Assembly (NCBI RefSeq): GCF_039531105.1 | Contig: NZ_BAAAPK010000001.1 | Location: 2,418,001-2,482,000 of the forward strand | Direction: 5' to 3' | From: Microbacterium lacus | GTDB lineage: Bacteria > Actinomycetota > Actinomycetes > Actinomycetales > Microbacteriaceae | DNA: 64,000 nt | Shown: positions 44,364 through 53,758 of the stretch, piece after piece | Layout of the letters: each line of letters starts with the position of its first letter | How positions within the stretch are numbered: the stretch's first letter is position 1 | The notes under the pieces: model-generated | What the model was told of the DNA's origin: nothing | Databases searched by the model: none | What the model saw: only the letters and a program-made list of their open reading frames with translations | Position numbers and translations under genes: made by a program

Positions 44364-46025
44364 TCACAGCATCGGCACCTTCAGGCCGCGCTCCACCGCC
44401 ACCTCGCGGGCACGGTCGTAGCCGGCATCCACGTGGCGCATGACACCGGTGCCGGGGTCGTTCACGAGCACGCGCGCGAGCTTCTCGGCGGCCAGCGCCG
44501 TGCCGTCCGCGACCGTGACCTGACCGGCGTGGATCGAACGGCCGATGCCGACGCCGCCGCCGTGGTGGATCGAGACCCAGGAGGCGCCCGACGCGGTGTT
44601 CAGCAGCGCGTTCAGCAGCGGCCAGTCGGCGATCGCGTCCGAGCCGTCGGCCATCGCCTCGGTCTCGCGGTACGGCGAGGCGACCGAGCCGGCGTCGAGG
44701 TGGTCGCGGCCGATCACGATGGGGCCGGCGAGCTCGCCCGAGGCGACCATCTCGTTGAACTTCAGGCCGGCCAGGTGGCGCTCCTGGTAGCCGAGCCAGC
44801 AGATGCGCGCGGGCAGTCCCTCGAAGTGCACGGTGTCGCCGGCCTTCTCGAGCCAGCGCACGAGCGCGGCGTTCTCGGGGAAGAGCGCCTTCACCGCTTC
44901 GTCCGTCTTGCGGATGTCCTCCGGGTCGCCGGACAGCGCCACCCACCGGAACGGACCGCGCCCCTCCGCGAACTGCGGGCGGATGTAGGCCGGCACGAAT
45001 CCGGGGAACTCGAACGCACGGGTGAAGCCGCCCAGCTGCGCCTCTGCGCGAATGGAGTTGCCGTAGTCGAACACGGCGGCCCCGGCATCCTGGAACCCGA
45101 CCATCGCCGCGACCTGCTTCGCCATCGAGCCGCGGGCCCGGTCGGTGAACCCTGACGGGTCGCGCTCCGCCTCGGCCCGCCAGCCCTCGACCGACACGCC
45201 GACCGGCAGATAGGCGAGCGGGTCGTGCGCGCTCGTCTGGTCGGTGACGATGTCGATCGGGATGCCGCGCTGCAGCAGCTCGGGGAACACGAGCGCCGCG
45301 TTCCCCACCACGCCCACCGACAGCGCCCGCCCGGCGGCGCGGGCGGCCACGACGCGCGCGACCGCAGCGTCGAGGTCGGTCGTGTACTCGTCGAGGTAGC
45401 CGTGCTCGACGCGGCGCGCGAGCCGCGATTCGTCGACGTCGACGATGAGCACCGCTCCCCCGTTGAGCGTCACCGCGAGCGGCTGCGCGCCGCCCATGCC
45501 GCCGCATCCGCCGGTGAGCGTGAGCGTTCCCGACAGATCCTCACGCCCGAGCGACCGCGCCACCGCGGCGAAGGTCTCGTACGTGCCCTGCAGAATGCCC
45601 TGCGTACCGATGTAGATCCACGATCCGGCCGTCATCTGCCCGTACATCGTGAGCCCGAGGTGCTCGAGCCGGCGGAACTCGGGCCACGTCGCCCAGTCGC
45701 CGACGAGGTTGGAGTTCGCGATCAGCACGCGCGGCGCCCACTCGTGCGTGCGGAACACGCCCACCGGCTTGCCGGACTGCACGAGCAGCGTCTCGTCGGG
45801 CTCGAGCTCGTCCAGGGTGCGGACGATCGCGTCGTATGCCTCCCACGACCGCGCGGCCTTGCCGGTGCCGCCGTAGACGACGAGGTCTTCGGGATGCTCG
45901 GCGACCTCGGGGTCGAGGTTGTTCATGAGCATTCGTTTGGCGGCCTCGGCGCCCCAGCTCTTCGCGGTCCGTTCGGCACCGCGCGCGGCGCGGATCACAC
46001 GGGTTTCAGGGGATGCGGTGGTCAT
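44364..46025 (-). CDS. hutU: Urocanate hydratase HutU
   Basis: 553 residues. NAD-binding and family stretches: [67 protein letters not shown], and the active-site [15 protein letters not shown]. It converts urocanate to imidazolonepropionate. GAAAGGACG precedes the ATG. An unusual palindrome separates it from hutH. Confidence 0.95.
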   Translation of the reverse strand: MTTASPETRVIRAARGAERTAKSWGAEAAKRMLMNNLDPEVAEHPEDLVVYGGTGKAARSWEAYDAIVRTLDELEPDETLLVQSGKPVGVFRTHEWAPRVLIANSNLVGDWATWPEFRRLEHLGLTMYGQMTAGSWIYIGTQGILQGTYETFAAVARSLGREDLSGTLTLTGGCGGMGGAQPLAVTLNGGAVLIVDVDESRLARRVEHGYLDEYTTDLDAAVARVVAARAAGRALSVGVVGNAALVFPELLQRGIPIDIVTDQTSAHDPLAYLPVGVSVEGWRAEAERDPSGFTDRARGSMAKQVAAMVGFQDAGAAVFDYGNSIRAEAQLGGFTRAFEFPGFVPAYIRPQFAEGRGPFRWVALSGDPEDIRKTDEAVKALFPENAALVRWLEKAGDTVHFEGLPARICWLGYQERHLAGLKFNEMVASGELAGPIVIGRDHLDAGSVASPYRETEAMADGSDAIADWPLLNALLNTASGASWVSIHHGGGVGIGRSIHAGQVTVADGTALAAEKLARVLVNDPGTGVMRHVDAGYDRAREVAVERGLKVPML

Positions 46026-46056
46026 GATGCGCGTCCTTTCGGAGGTCGAGGCTGCT

Positions 46057-46132
46057 CCAGATCAGGAGCTTCGGCTGAGACAGGAGGGATTCAGGCCTGT
46101 TCGGCCTGTACCGGCCGAAGCTCCTGATCTGG
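46057..46132 (-). repeat. 19-bp perfect hairpin reaching into the hutH coding end
   Basis: CCAGATCAGGAGCTTCGGC (46057-46075) is the exact complement of 46114-46132. The right arm is inside hutH and encodes part of its last residues (PDQELRPV); the hutH stop is in the loop. In mRNA it lies between hutH and hutU. It may terminate in part, or protect the hutH message. Confidence 0.85.
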
Positions 46133-47701
46133 TGAGAGGGAAGAGCCGGATGCCGCCACCGCGGCTTCTGCGGCGTCCGCGACCCGGCCCGAGAGCACGA
46201 GGTCGGTCACCGCTTCGATGTCGGGTGAGAGGAAGTGGTCGTGACCCGGTCCGCGCACGACGGTGCGGACGAGATCACGGGCGGCGCCGGTCGCCGCCCC
46301 GGGCTGCAGGGGCGCGCGCAGATCGATCGCGCGGGCACCCGTAAGCACCTCGATCGCGAGCACCCGGGCGAGCCCGTCGACGCCTCGGCGCAGCTTGCGG
46401 GCGGCGGCCCAGCCCATCGAGACGTGGTCCTCCTGCATCGCCGAGGACGGGATCGAGTCGACGGATGCCGGAACCGCGAGCCGCTTGAGCTCGGACACGA
46501 TCCCGGCCGCGGCGTACTGCGCGATCATGAGGCCCGAATCCACGCCCACCTCGTGCGCGAGGAACGGCGGCAAGCCGTGGCTGCGGGCGGGGTCCAGGGC
46601 ACGGTCGGTGCGCCGCTCGGAGATCGAGGCGAGGTCGGCGACCGCGATCGCGAGGAAGTCGAGCACGTAGGCGACCGGTGCGCCGTGGAAGTTGCCGTTG
46701 GACTCGACGCGGCCGTCGTCGGTGATCACCGGGTTGTCCACGGCGGAGGCGAGCTCGCGGCCGGCGATCATCGCGGCGTGATCGATCGTGTCGCGCACCG
46801 CTCCGTGCACCTGCGGTGTGCAGCGCAACGAGTAGGCGTCCTGCACACGGGTGCACACGGCTGGGTCACGGTGCGAGGCGACGATCGGCGACCCGGCGAG
46901 GAGCTGCCTGAGCCGCGCGGCCGACGCCGCCTGCCCGGTCTGCGGACGGAGGGCCATCAGATCGGCCGCGAACACGGCGTCCGTGCCGAGCTGGCTCTCG
47001 ATCGACATCGCCGCGGCGACATCGGCGGTGCGCACGAGCACACCGAGGTCGTGGAGCGCGAGGAGCAGCATCCCGAGCATGCCGTCGGTGCCGTTGATGA
47101 GCGCGAGGCCCTCCTTCTCGCGCAGGGCAAGCGGCGTGATTCCGGACGCTTCCAGCGCGGCGGCGGCCGGGACGAGCGTCCCGGAGGCATCCCGCACGTC
47201 GCCCTCGCCCATCGCTGCGAGGGCGACGTGCGAGAGCGGCGCGAGGTCGCCCGAGCAGCCCAGCGAGCCGTACTCGCGGACGATCGGTGTGATCCCGGCG
47301 TTCAGCATCGCCGCGTAGGTTTCGACGACGACCGGTCGCACGCCCGTGTGCGCGGTCATGAGCGTCTGCAGCCGCAGCAGCTGCAGCGCCCGTACGACCT
47401 CGCGCTCCACTTCGGCGCCGGTGCCGGCCGCGTGGGAGCGGATCAGGCTCGCCTGCAGCTGGGCGCGCCGGTCGGCGGCGATGAAGGTCGTCGCAAGAGC
47501 GCCGAAGCCGGTCGAGATGCCGTAGTGCGGTTCGGGGTCATCGGCCAGGCCGTCGACGAGCGTGCGGGATGCCGCGACGCGGTGCAGGGCCGCAGGGTCG
47601 AGCTCGACGCGCGCGGAATCGCGGGCGACGGCGACGACGTCGGCGGGCCGCACGGGGGCCGCGCCCACGACGACGGTGCGGAGGTCGATGATCGTGGTCA
47701 C
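46091..47701 (-). CDS. hutH: Histidine ammonia-lyase HutH
   Basis: 536 residues. The MIO prosthetic-group site reads GSLGCSGDLAPLSH with C149-S150-G151, i.e. Cys in place of the usual Ala of the Ala-Ser-Gly triad; I believe this occurs in other actinobacterial HutH proteins. Other motifs: YGISTGFGAL near residue 60 and the EDHVSMGWAAARKL stretch near residue 430. It deaminates histidine to urocanate. The GTG start lies 92 bp after the kinase gene, with a dyad operator between. The last dozen residues are encoded by a hairpin arm. Confidence 0.93.
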   Translation of the reverse strand: MTTIIDLRTVVVGAAPVRPADVVAVARDSARVELDPAALHRVAASRTLVDGLADDPEPHYGISTGFGALATTFIAADRRAQLQASLIRSHAAGTGAEVEREVVRALQLLRLQTLMTAHTGVRPVVVETYAAMLNAGITPIVREYGSLGCSGDLAPLSHVALAAMGEGDVRDASGTLVPAAAALEASGITPLALREKEGLALINGTDGMLGMLLLALHDLGVLVRTADVAAAMSIESQLGTDAVFAADLMALRPQTGQAASAARLRQLLAGSPIVASHRDPAVCTRVQDAYSLRCTPQVHGAVRDTIDHAAMIAGRELASAVDNPVITDDGRVESNGNFHGAPVAYVLDFLAIAVADLASISERRTDRALDPARSHGLPPFLAHEVGVDSGLMIAQYAAAGIVSELKRLAVPASVDSIPSSAMQEDHVSMGWAAARKLRRGVDGLARVLAIEVLTGARAIDLRAPLQPGAATGAARDLVRTVVRGPGHDHFLSPDIEAVTDLVLSGRVADAAEAAVAASGSSLSPDQELRPVQAEQA

Positions 47702-47755
47702 GTGACCGATCCCACACCTTCGGGGCCGCCCTCACCATGAGATCGATGAGGTTTG

Positions 47756-47773
47756 TGTCTGAGATATCAGACA
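47756..47773. promoter_or_regulatory. Dyad operator upstream of hutHUI
   Basis: TGTCTGA-GATA-TCAGACA: 7-bp perfect arms around 4 bp, 55 bp upstream of hutH, in the only gap before the operon. The symmetry suits a GntR/HutC- or FadR-type repressor, but no such regulator is in the window. Confidence 0.6.
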
Positions 47774-47792
47774 GCATTGGCAAGGCCAGCCC

Positions 47793-49820
47793 TCAGTGGT
47801 GCGGCGTGGCGGGAAAGGTCATCATGAACTGCGACCCCTCCCCCAGTCGGCTCGTCACGGTGAGCGTTCCGCCCATCGCCTCGACGAGTCGACGACTGAG
47901 CGTGAGGCCGAGGCCGGTGCCGTCGTAGCGGCGCGAGAGCGACGAGTCGCTCTGCTCGAAGGGTTCGAAGATGCGCTCCAGATCGTGCGGCGCGATGCCG
48001 ATGCCGGTGTCCCAGACCGTGACCTGCACCGAGTCACCCACTCGCTGTGCGCGGATCCCCACCTTGCCGCCCGCCGGCGTGAATTTGACGGCATTGGCCA
48101 TCAGGTTGATCAGGGCAGCGCGGAAGTGCACCACGTCGACCCGCGCGGGGGGCAGATCGGCGGCCAGATCGGTCGACACGGTGAGCTCCTGCCTCACGGC
48201 CAGATCCTTCACGACGCCCAAGGCCTCCGCGATGGGCGCGCCGAGTTCGCACTCGACGAGGTCGACGGGAAGTTTTCCGGCCTCTGATTTCGCCAGATCG
48301 AGGATCGTCGTGATCACCTCGAGGAGGTGACGGCCGCTGCTTTCGATCTGTGCGACGAACGTGCGCTGCCGGTCGGTCAGCGGGCCGTGCAGCTCTCTCT
48401 GCAGCACCGAGCTGAGCCCGATGACGGCGTTCAACGGCGACCGCAGCTCGTGACTGACCCCCGCGAGGATCTCGTCTTTCGCCCGCGCGGTGCTCTCCGC
48501 GGCGTCTCGGGCGTTGCGCAGCGCCTCTTCGGTCGCCTTGTGCGCCGTGATGTCGCGCGCGATCACGGTCGTGACGTCTTCGTCGTCGTAGTAGCCGCGC
48601 ACGAACGTGCATTCCACCGGACGGGTGTCGCCGTCGAGCCGCCGCACCTCCAGCTCCATTCCGGACGCCGCGCGCAGCGCGTCCGCCGCATCCCGCGCGT
48701 ACGCGCGCGCGCGACCGGGCGGCAGGAAACGCCAGATTCGCTGGTCGATGAGCTCCGACAGATCGTCTCCGACCAGCTCCCTCGCCGCGCGATTGGCGAG
48801 CACGATCCTGCCGCCGTCGCGGAAGGTGACGATCGCGTCGGCCGCCTCCTCGACGATGAGCCGGTGCAGCTGCTTGTGACGGGCCTGGCGGCGCTCCGCC
48901 TCGATGCGCTCACGATCCACGGTCGCCGCTTCGATCAGGCTTCCGACGGTTGCGGTCAGCGGGGCGAGGAAGTGCACCAGAGCCTCGTCGAATCCGCCGT
49001 CCCGGTTCGCGAGCGCCACCATGCCCGTGACCCTGTCGCCGCGGCGGATGGGCACGCCCAAGAACGAATCCAGGGGCGGGTGCCCCTCGGGGCGGCCGGC
49101 GGCCCGCCGGTCGGTGAGCGGCTCGTTGGAGATCACGGCGGCGTTGTCGGTGATCACCCGCCCGAACAGCGTGTCGAGGTTGTGGAATTCCATCCCCCGC
49201 GGACCGAACCGGCGGTACATCTCGCGGGTGGTCTCGTTCCAGGAGATGTCCGTCATCGCCCAGGTGCGGAGGAAGGGGCCGTCGGCATCGTGCAGCAGCT
49301 GCGCGATGAAGCCGTAGGCGCTGCCGGTCGAGGTGAGCAGATCCTGCAGCAGGCCGTCGAAGAGCTCCCCCACGTCGGCGCCGGCGATGTACTGGTCCTG
49401 CATGCGCGTGAGCGTGTCGAGGAGCTCATTGGACCGCTGCAGCTGGGCGTCCACGGCGTGCAGGGTCGTGACGTCCTCCATGACGCCCTCGAAATAGGCG
49501 ATCTCGCCGGCGTCGTCGTGCACGAAGTGCGAGCTGATGCGCACCCAGCGCAGGCCGCCGTCGATCCGGCGGATCTGCAGATCCTCGACAGGGACGGGGA
49601 GCCCTGCCTGCGCGCGGCGGATCAGCCAGTCCCGCCGATCGGGATCGGCGTAGATCTCGCGGGCGTGCATCGACCTGAGCTGCTCGAACGACTCGGCGCC
49701 CAGCAGACTGACCAGGGCGGGGTTGCCGGCCACGAACCGCCCGTCGACCGTGGTGCGGTACATCGGGATCGGGAGGCCGAAGACCACCTCGCCGAGGACG
49801 TCGGGCGTCTGATCGTTCAC
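47793..49820 (-). CDS. PAS-GAF-PAS sensor histidine kinase
   Basis: 675 residues, no transmembrane helix. PAS with PAC (residues about 10-125), GAF (about 150-310), a coiled linker, a second PAS (about 325-440), HisKA with H-box LAGVSHELRSPLNAVIGLS (about 470), and HATPase with N-box ALINLMANAVKFTPAGG, DTGIGI and GTGLGL. It is a cytoplasmic sensor. GTG 49820 overlaps the response-regulator stop by 4 bp, so it is the last gene of the polysaccharide-signalling operon and presumably phosphorylates that regulator. Confidence 0.88.
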   Translation of the reverse strand: MNDQTPDVLGEVVFGLPIPMYRTTVDGRFVAGNPALVSLLGAESFEQLRSMHAREIYADPDRRDWLIRRAQAGLPVPVEDLQIRRIDGGLRWVRISSHFVHDDAGEIAYFEGVMEDVTTLHAVDAQLQRSNELLDTLTRMQDQYIAGADVGELFDGLLQDLLTSTGSAYGFIAQLLHDADGPFLRTWAMTDISWNETTREMYRRFGPRGMEFHNLDTLFGRVITDNAAVISNEPLTDRRAAGRPEGHPPLDSFLGVPIRRGDRVTGMVALANRDGGFDEALVHFLAPLTATVGSLIEAATVDRERIEAERRQARHKQLHRLIVEEAADAIVTFRDGGRIVLANRAARELVGDDLSELIDQRIWRFLPPGRARAYARDAADALRAASGMELEVRRLDGDTRPVECTFVRGYYDDEDVTTVIARDITAHKATEEALRNARDAAESTARAKDEILAGVSHELRSPLNAVIGLSSVLQRELHGPLTDRQRTFVAQIESSGRHLLEVITTILDLAKSEAGKLPVDLVECELGAPIAEALGVVKDLAVRQELTVSTDLAADLPPARVDVVHFRAALINLMANAVKFTPAGGKVGIRAQRVGDSVQVTVWDTGIGIAPHDLERIFEPFEQSDSSLSRRYDGTGLGLTLSRRLVEAMGGTLTVTSRLGEGSQFMMTFPATPHH

Positions 49821-50383
49821 CGGCGGGACGACTCGTCCATCGTGTCGCGGATGACGCGTGCGAGATCGTCGAGATCGACGGGCTTGCCGAGGACGGCGTT
49901 GCCCAGCGCGGCCGCGCGGCTGAGGATCTCCGGACTCTGCGAGGCGGTCACGAAGACGACGCGCATGTCGTCCAGGCCCGGGATGGTGGGCAGGCGCCGG
50001 GCGACCTCGAGACCGTCGATGCCCGGCATCATGATGTCCAGGAAGAGCAGACCCGGCCTGACCGCCCCGCACGTCACGAGACCCTCCCACCCGTTCAATG
50101 CGGAGTGCACCGTGACGGCGCCGTCGAACTCGGCCGCCGCCGCCTCGACGAGTTCCGCCGTCACGGGGTCGTCATCGATCACCATCACCGCGAACTCGTG
50201 CACGATGCCCAGCTCGGCTGCGAGAGCCTCGAGCGTCGCACGGTGGCGTGCCGTCGGCTCGCTGCGTCCACGCTCCCAGGCGTTGATCGTGGGATAGGAC
50301 ACCGCGAGACGCCGCGCGAGCCCCTCCTGCGTGTCGCCGCTGGCTGATCGGATGCGGGCGACGAGGTCTGCCGAGGGGATCAT
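49817..50383 (-). CDS. XRE helix-turn-helix - receiver domain response regulator
   Basis: 188 residues. Residues about 6-62 are an XRE/Cro-type HTH (ADLVARIRSASGDTQEGLAR, TINAWERGRSEP). Residues 64-188 are a receiver domain: acidic pocket D70-D72, phosphoacceptor D116 in LFLDIMMPG, and the switch lysine in GKPVDL. The DNA-binding domain precedes the receiver, the reverse of normal response regulators, and XRE HTH is a rare partner. It is coupled to the kinase gene and follows a glycosyltransferase by 9 bp. Confidence 0.87.
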   Translation of the reverse strand: MIPSADLVARIRSASGDTQEGLARRLAVSYPTINAWERGRSEPTARHRATLEALAAELGIVHEFAVMVIDDDPVTAELVEAAAAEFDGAVTVHSALNGWEGLVTCGAVRPGLLFLDIMMPGIDGLEVARRLPTIPGLDDMRVVFVTASQSPEILSRAAALGNAVLGKPVDLDDLARVIRDTMDESSRR

Positions 50384-50392
50384 GCGTAAACT

Positions 50393-51598
50393 CTACGAAA
50401 CTTCATGAAGTTCTCGCACTCCCTGCTGTCCGAGCAGCGACAGCGGGTCGCGGTGGACGAGCGTCCCCACGTGGATGAGATACCAGTCCGCAACCTCGTC
50501 GAGGGACAGCCCGACGGCGGCGGCGTGGTTCTCCCGCGCGATCCGAGCGCGCTCCTCCGGGTCGTCCAGAAGGCTGCCGATGGCCCGTGCCAGATCGTCG
50601 ACGTCGTCCGGCTCGAAGAAGGACCCCGTGAAGCCCTCCCCCTGAACGAGATCCTCGAGGTCACCGACGCGCGGGAGGACGGGAGGACAGCCGAACGCGC
50701 CCGCCTGGTGCAGAACCCCCGAGCTGCCCGTCGTCGCCGTGTAGGGGAAGACGGTGACGGATGCCGAACGGAAGAGTCCTTCCACGTCCTCTTCGGCGAC
50801 ATAGCCGCGGAAGAGCACATCCGGCCCGGCATACGCCCGCTCCACCGCCGCCAGGTAGCCCGGGGTGTTGGGGCTGTCCGCGCCGGCGATCACCAGCCGC
50901 ACATCGGGGCGCCCGAGCGAACGGACGGCGTCGATGAGGGTCTCGACCTTCTTGTACGTGCCGAACTTGCCGAACGTCATGACCGTCGTCGACGACGACG
51001 GCGCGTCCGGCGGGGGCGGCGGGGCGCCGAACGATCCGTGCGGGGTGAGGGCGACGTTGGTCGCCCGGTACTTCGAGCGGAGGATCTCGACGTAGCGCGG
51101 CATCGTGGTGGTCACCAGGCTCGAGCGCAGCACGACCCACGTCAACATGGTCCCGATCGTCCGGAGGATCCGCTCCAGGACAGGACCGGAGCGGAACCCC
51201 GCGGAAGCGAGGTCGACGGTCTCGACGATGTTGTGCATGAGGGTGATCACCGGCAGCGCGTGCATGCGCAGCAGGACCGGTGTCAGCAGCCCGAGAGCCG
51301 CCGAGACCTTGGACGAGCCGAAGCTGGTGAAGTGGGCGTTCAGGATCACCGCGTCTGCGCCGACGGCGCGCGCGGCGCGGGCGATGCGCCACGGATTGGC
51401 GGCGCTGCCGAATCGCCAGGACCGACGCACCTCGACGCCCGGGATGTCGGGGTAGGCGAGAGGGAGGTCCTCGACGAGCGCGACGATGCGGACACCGCGT
51501 TTGCGCCCCAGCGCGGTCAGGAGATGCAGACCGTACTCGGCGAGTGTCGTCGGGCTGGGGCTCAGCGCGGTGACGACCGCGATCGTGGTGTCAGGCAT
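50393..51598 (-). CDS. Family 4-type glycosyltransferase (GT-B)
   Basis: 401 residues. N-terminal Rossmann half starts IAVVTALSPSPTTLAEYGLHLLTAL; the C-terminal half has MTFGKFGTYKKVETLIDAVRSLG, LFRGYVAEEDVEGLFRSASVTVFPY and GSSGVLHQAGAFGCPPV, the nucleotide-sugar site of GT4-like enzymes. It likely adds one sugar to a lipid-linked glycan in the cytoplasm. ATG 51598 overlaps the preceding glycosyltransferase by 8 bp. Confidence 0.85.
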   Translation of the reverse strand: MPDTTIAVVTALSPSPTTLAEYGLHLLTALGRKRGVRIVALVEDLPLAYPDIPGVEVRRSWRFGSAANPWRIARAARAVGADAVILNAHFTSFGSSKVSAALGLLTPVLLRMHALPVITLMHNIVETVDLASAGFRSGPVLERILRTIGTMLTWVVLRSSLVTTTMPRYVEILRSKYRATNVALTPHGSFGAPPPPPDAPSSSTTVMTFGKFGTYKKVETLIDAVRSLGRPDVRLVIAGADSPNTPGYLAAVERAYAGPDVLFRGYVAEEDVEGLFRSASVTVFPYTATTGSSGVLHQAGAFGCPPVLPRVGDLEDLVQGEGFTGSFFEPDDVDDLARAIGSLLDDPEERARIARENHAAAVGLSLDEVADWYLIHVGTLVHRDPLSLLGQQGVRELHEVS

Positions 51599-52373
51599 TG
51601 CGGTAGATCCCTTTCCAGGAGTTCAGTCGGATGCGGAGGATGGAGGCGAAGAATCGCAGCGCCTCACGGCCGGGACGCACGGTCGAGCCCGGCGCATCGA
51701 ACCAGCGCACCGGCACCTCGGCGATGCGGTAGCCGAACCGCTCGGCCAGATGCAGCATCTCCAGGTCGAACGAGAAGCCGTCGACCGTCTGCGCCGCGGC
51801 GATGCGGCGGGCTGCGTCGGCGGTGAAGATCTTGAAGCCGCACTGGGTGTCGGAGACGCCGATCCCGAGCCCCGCACGGACCACGGTGCGCAGCCCTGCC
51901 GTCATGGTGCGGCGCAGCAGCGATCGGTTGGCCACGGCCGCACCCGTCGCGGCACGCGACCCGATCGCGACGTCCGCCCCGCTCTCCAGCTCCGCGATGA
52001 GACGATCGACCTCCTGCGCAGGAGTGGCGTTGTCGGCATCCGAGAAGAGGACCATGCGACCGGTGGCGTGGGCGAATCCGCGACGCACCGCCGCGCCCTT
52101 GCCCGCGTTGCGCGGGGCTCGCACGACGCGGACGTTGGCGTGGTCGATCAGGTCGATGAGAACGCGGGTCGCGTCGTCGGAGCCGTCGTCGGACACGATC
52201 AGCTCCCAGGTCAGCTCGCTGCACGCCAGATGGGCGGCGAACGCGCCGATCGTCGGAACGATCCGCGCCTGTTCGTTGTAGGCGGGCACGACGATGCTCA
52301 GATCGACCGGGCGGGAATTGGGCGTGTCGCGCCAGGCCGTGTAGGCGTCGTAGGCGCTGCGGGTGGTGTTCAT
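51591..52373 (-). CDS. Family 2 glycosyltransferase (dolichyl-phosphate glucosyltransferase-like)
   Basis: 260 residues of the GT-A fold: VDLSIVVPAYNEQARIVPTI, IVSDDGSDDAT (DD motif), RNAGKGAAVRRGF, LFSDADNATPAQE (DxD-like), and SDTQCGFKIFTADAA. This matches polyprenyl-phosphate glycosyltransferases of the Alg5 group, so it may make a polyprenyl-phosphate sugar donor for the large membrane protein. ATG 52373 has GAGGAGCTC upstream. Confidence 0.87.
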   Translation of the reverse strand: MNTTRSAYDAYTAWRDTPNSRPVDLSIVVPAYNEQARIVPTIGAFAAHLACSELTWELIVSDDGSDDATRVLIDLIDHANVRVVRAPRNAGKGAAVRRGFAHATGRMVLFSDADNATPAQEVDRLIAELESGADVAIGSRAATGAAVANRSLLRRTMTAGLRTVVRAGLGIGVSDTQCGFKIFTADAARRIAAAQTVDGFSFDLEMLHLAERFGYRIAEVPVRWFDAPGSTVRPGREALRFFASILRIRLNSWKGIYRNA

Positions 52374-53758
52374 GAGCTCCTCTGCTCCTCGGTGGTGGTG
52401 CGGGTCGGTGTTGCGGCCGAGGCCGCGCGCGGTTCGTGAATCCGCGCGCGCGCCGTCTTCGACGTCGGAGACGTCGTGATGGTGGGAAGGGGCGACCGGC
52501 GCAGAGCCGGTCGCGACGTCCGGGCCGTCTCTCTGTGTCCTCGCACGAGCCGGGCGGCGGCCAGCGCGCACAGGGTCACCCCGGTGGTGGCCACCTGGAG
52601 CCAGGCCATGGACGCCGGAGTGTCGCCGGCGACCGCGAGCACGCCGAGCTGCATGACGGCGCCGCCGAGCAGGAGAGCGGGCCCCCCGGAGCGGCCACGG
52701 GCGACGTCCACGGCCGCGAGCAACGTGGCCAGCGACAGCAGTGACGTCGCGAGGGTGTACGGAAGGAGGAGCGCTGACCCCGATGCGTACGCGGCGCCGA
52801 AGAGCACGCGCATGAGCGACTCCCCCAGCAGCGAGACGGCGAGCGCCGCCGCCCCGCCGAGGCCGGCGATCACGCCGATGGCGCCGGCGAGCGCGCGCCT
52901 GCGCTCACCCGACGTGCTGGATGCCGATGCGAGCACCGGCACGACCGCCTGGACGATCGACCACGAGACGAAGTACAGCGAACGGCACAGCACCGCGGCG
53001 GCGGCGTAGACGCCGGCGGTGCGGGGATCGAACGCCGCCTTGGCGAGCACGAGGTCGGCATTGTTGAGAAGGGTCTGCGCGAGGAGCATCGTCACGGCGG
53101 CGATCGCGGTGACCCGCAGGGCATCCCCGCTCATCGCGACCCCTCGATCGTGCCGCGGGCGGCGGGTGCGGGCCACGGCGGCGGAGGCCACGAACGACAC
53201 GAAGATGCCGATCGCCGCACCGATCACGCCGAACCCGGCGACGACGAGGCCGAGCACGACGGCCGCGCGGGCGGCCGCTTCGGCGCCGTAACTGAGCGCC
53301 AGACGACCGAAGCGCAGCCCGCCCTGGAGCAGTCCGCGGTGCACGGCCTGGACGAAGTAGATCGGAAGACCCGCGCCGATGATGACGAACATCCAGGGCG
53401 TGGAGGTCCGGAGCGCTTCGGCGAGGAACCATGCTCCGGCCCCGAGCAGCACAGCCGCCGCCAGACCGGCGATCGCCGCCGCGCGCACGAGCACCCGGCG
53501 CACGGACGCCGCGCTCTCCGGGTGGGCCGCGACCGTCCGCGCCGCGACGAGCTGCAGCGTGGCGGCGATGACGGCCGCGGCGAGCACGAGGGTGATCGCG
53601 AGCGTCGCGTCTCCGAATTGAGCCGGCGGCAGGAGGCGCGCGAGCGCGAAGGTGAGGCCGTAATTGACGGCGCTGACGAGGATCGTCGTGGCGGAGAGGA
53701 TGGCCGCCCCGGTGAGGAAGGTGGAGACCCGGCCCGTGCGGCCGAAGTCGCCGCTCAT
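52370..53758 (-). CDS. Oligosaccharide flippase (MATE/Wzx-like)
   Basis: 462 residues with about 12 transmembrane segments; ATTILVSAVNYGLTFALARLLPPAQFGDATL opens the protein, typical of polysaccharide transporters. It likely flips lipid-linked repeat units. A hydrophilic Ser/Thr/Arg-rich tail of about 50 residues (from about 412) is unusual. ATG 53758 overlaps the previous stop as ATGA, and its own stop overlaps the GT2 start. Confidence 0.83.
   Translation of the reverse strand: MSGDFGRTGRVSTFLTGAAILSATTILVSAVNYGLTFALARLLPPAQFGDATLAITLVLAAAVIAATLQLVAARTVAAHPESAASVRRVLVRAAAIAGLAAAVLLGAGAWFLAEALRTSTPWMFVIIGAGLPIYFVQAVHRGLLQGGLRFGRLALSYGAEAAARAAVVLGLVVAGFGVIGAAIGIFVSFVASAAVARTRRPRHDRGVAMSGDALRVTAIAAVTMLLAQTLLNNADLVLAKAAFDPRTAGVYAAAAVLCRSLYFVSWSIVQAVVPVLASASSTSGERRRALAGAIGVIAGLGGAAALAVSLLGESLMRVLFGAAYASGSALLLPYTLATSLLSLATLLAAVDVARGRSGGPALLLGGAVMQLGVLAVAGDTPASMAWLQVATTGVTLCALAAARLVRGHRETARTSRPALRRSPLPTITTSPTSKTARARIHEPRAASAATPTRTTTEEQRSS

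Noticed and set aside
46235..47740. Plus-strand 501-codon frame opposite hutH
   Set aside because: hutH is unambiguous; the opposite frame shows only Arg/Gly/Asp-rich composition and no domain.
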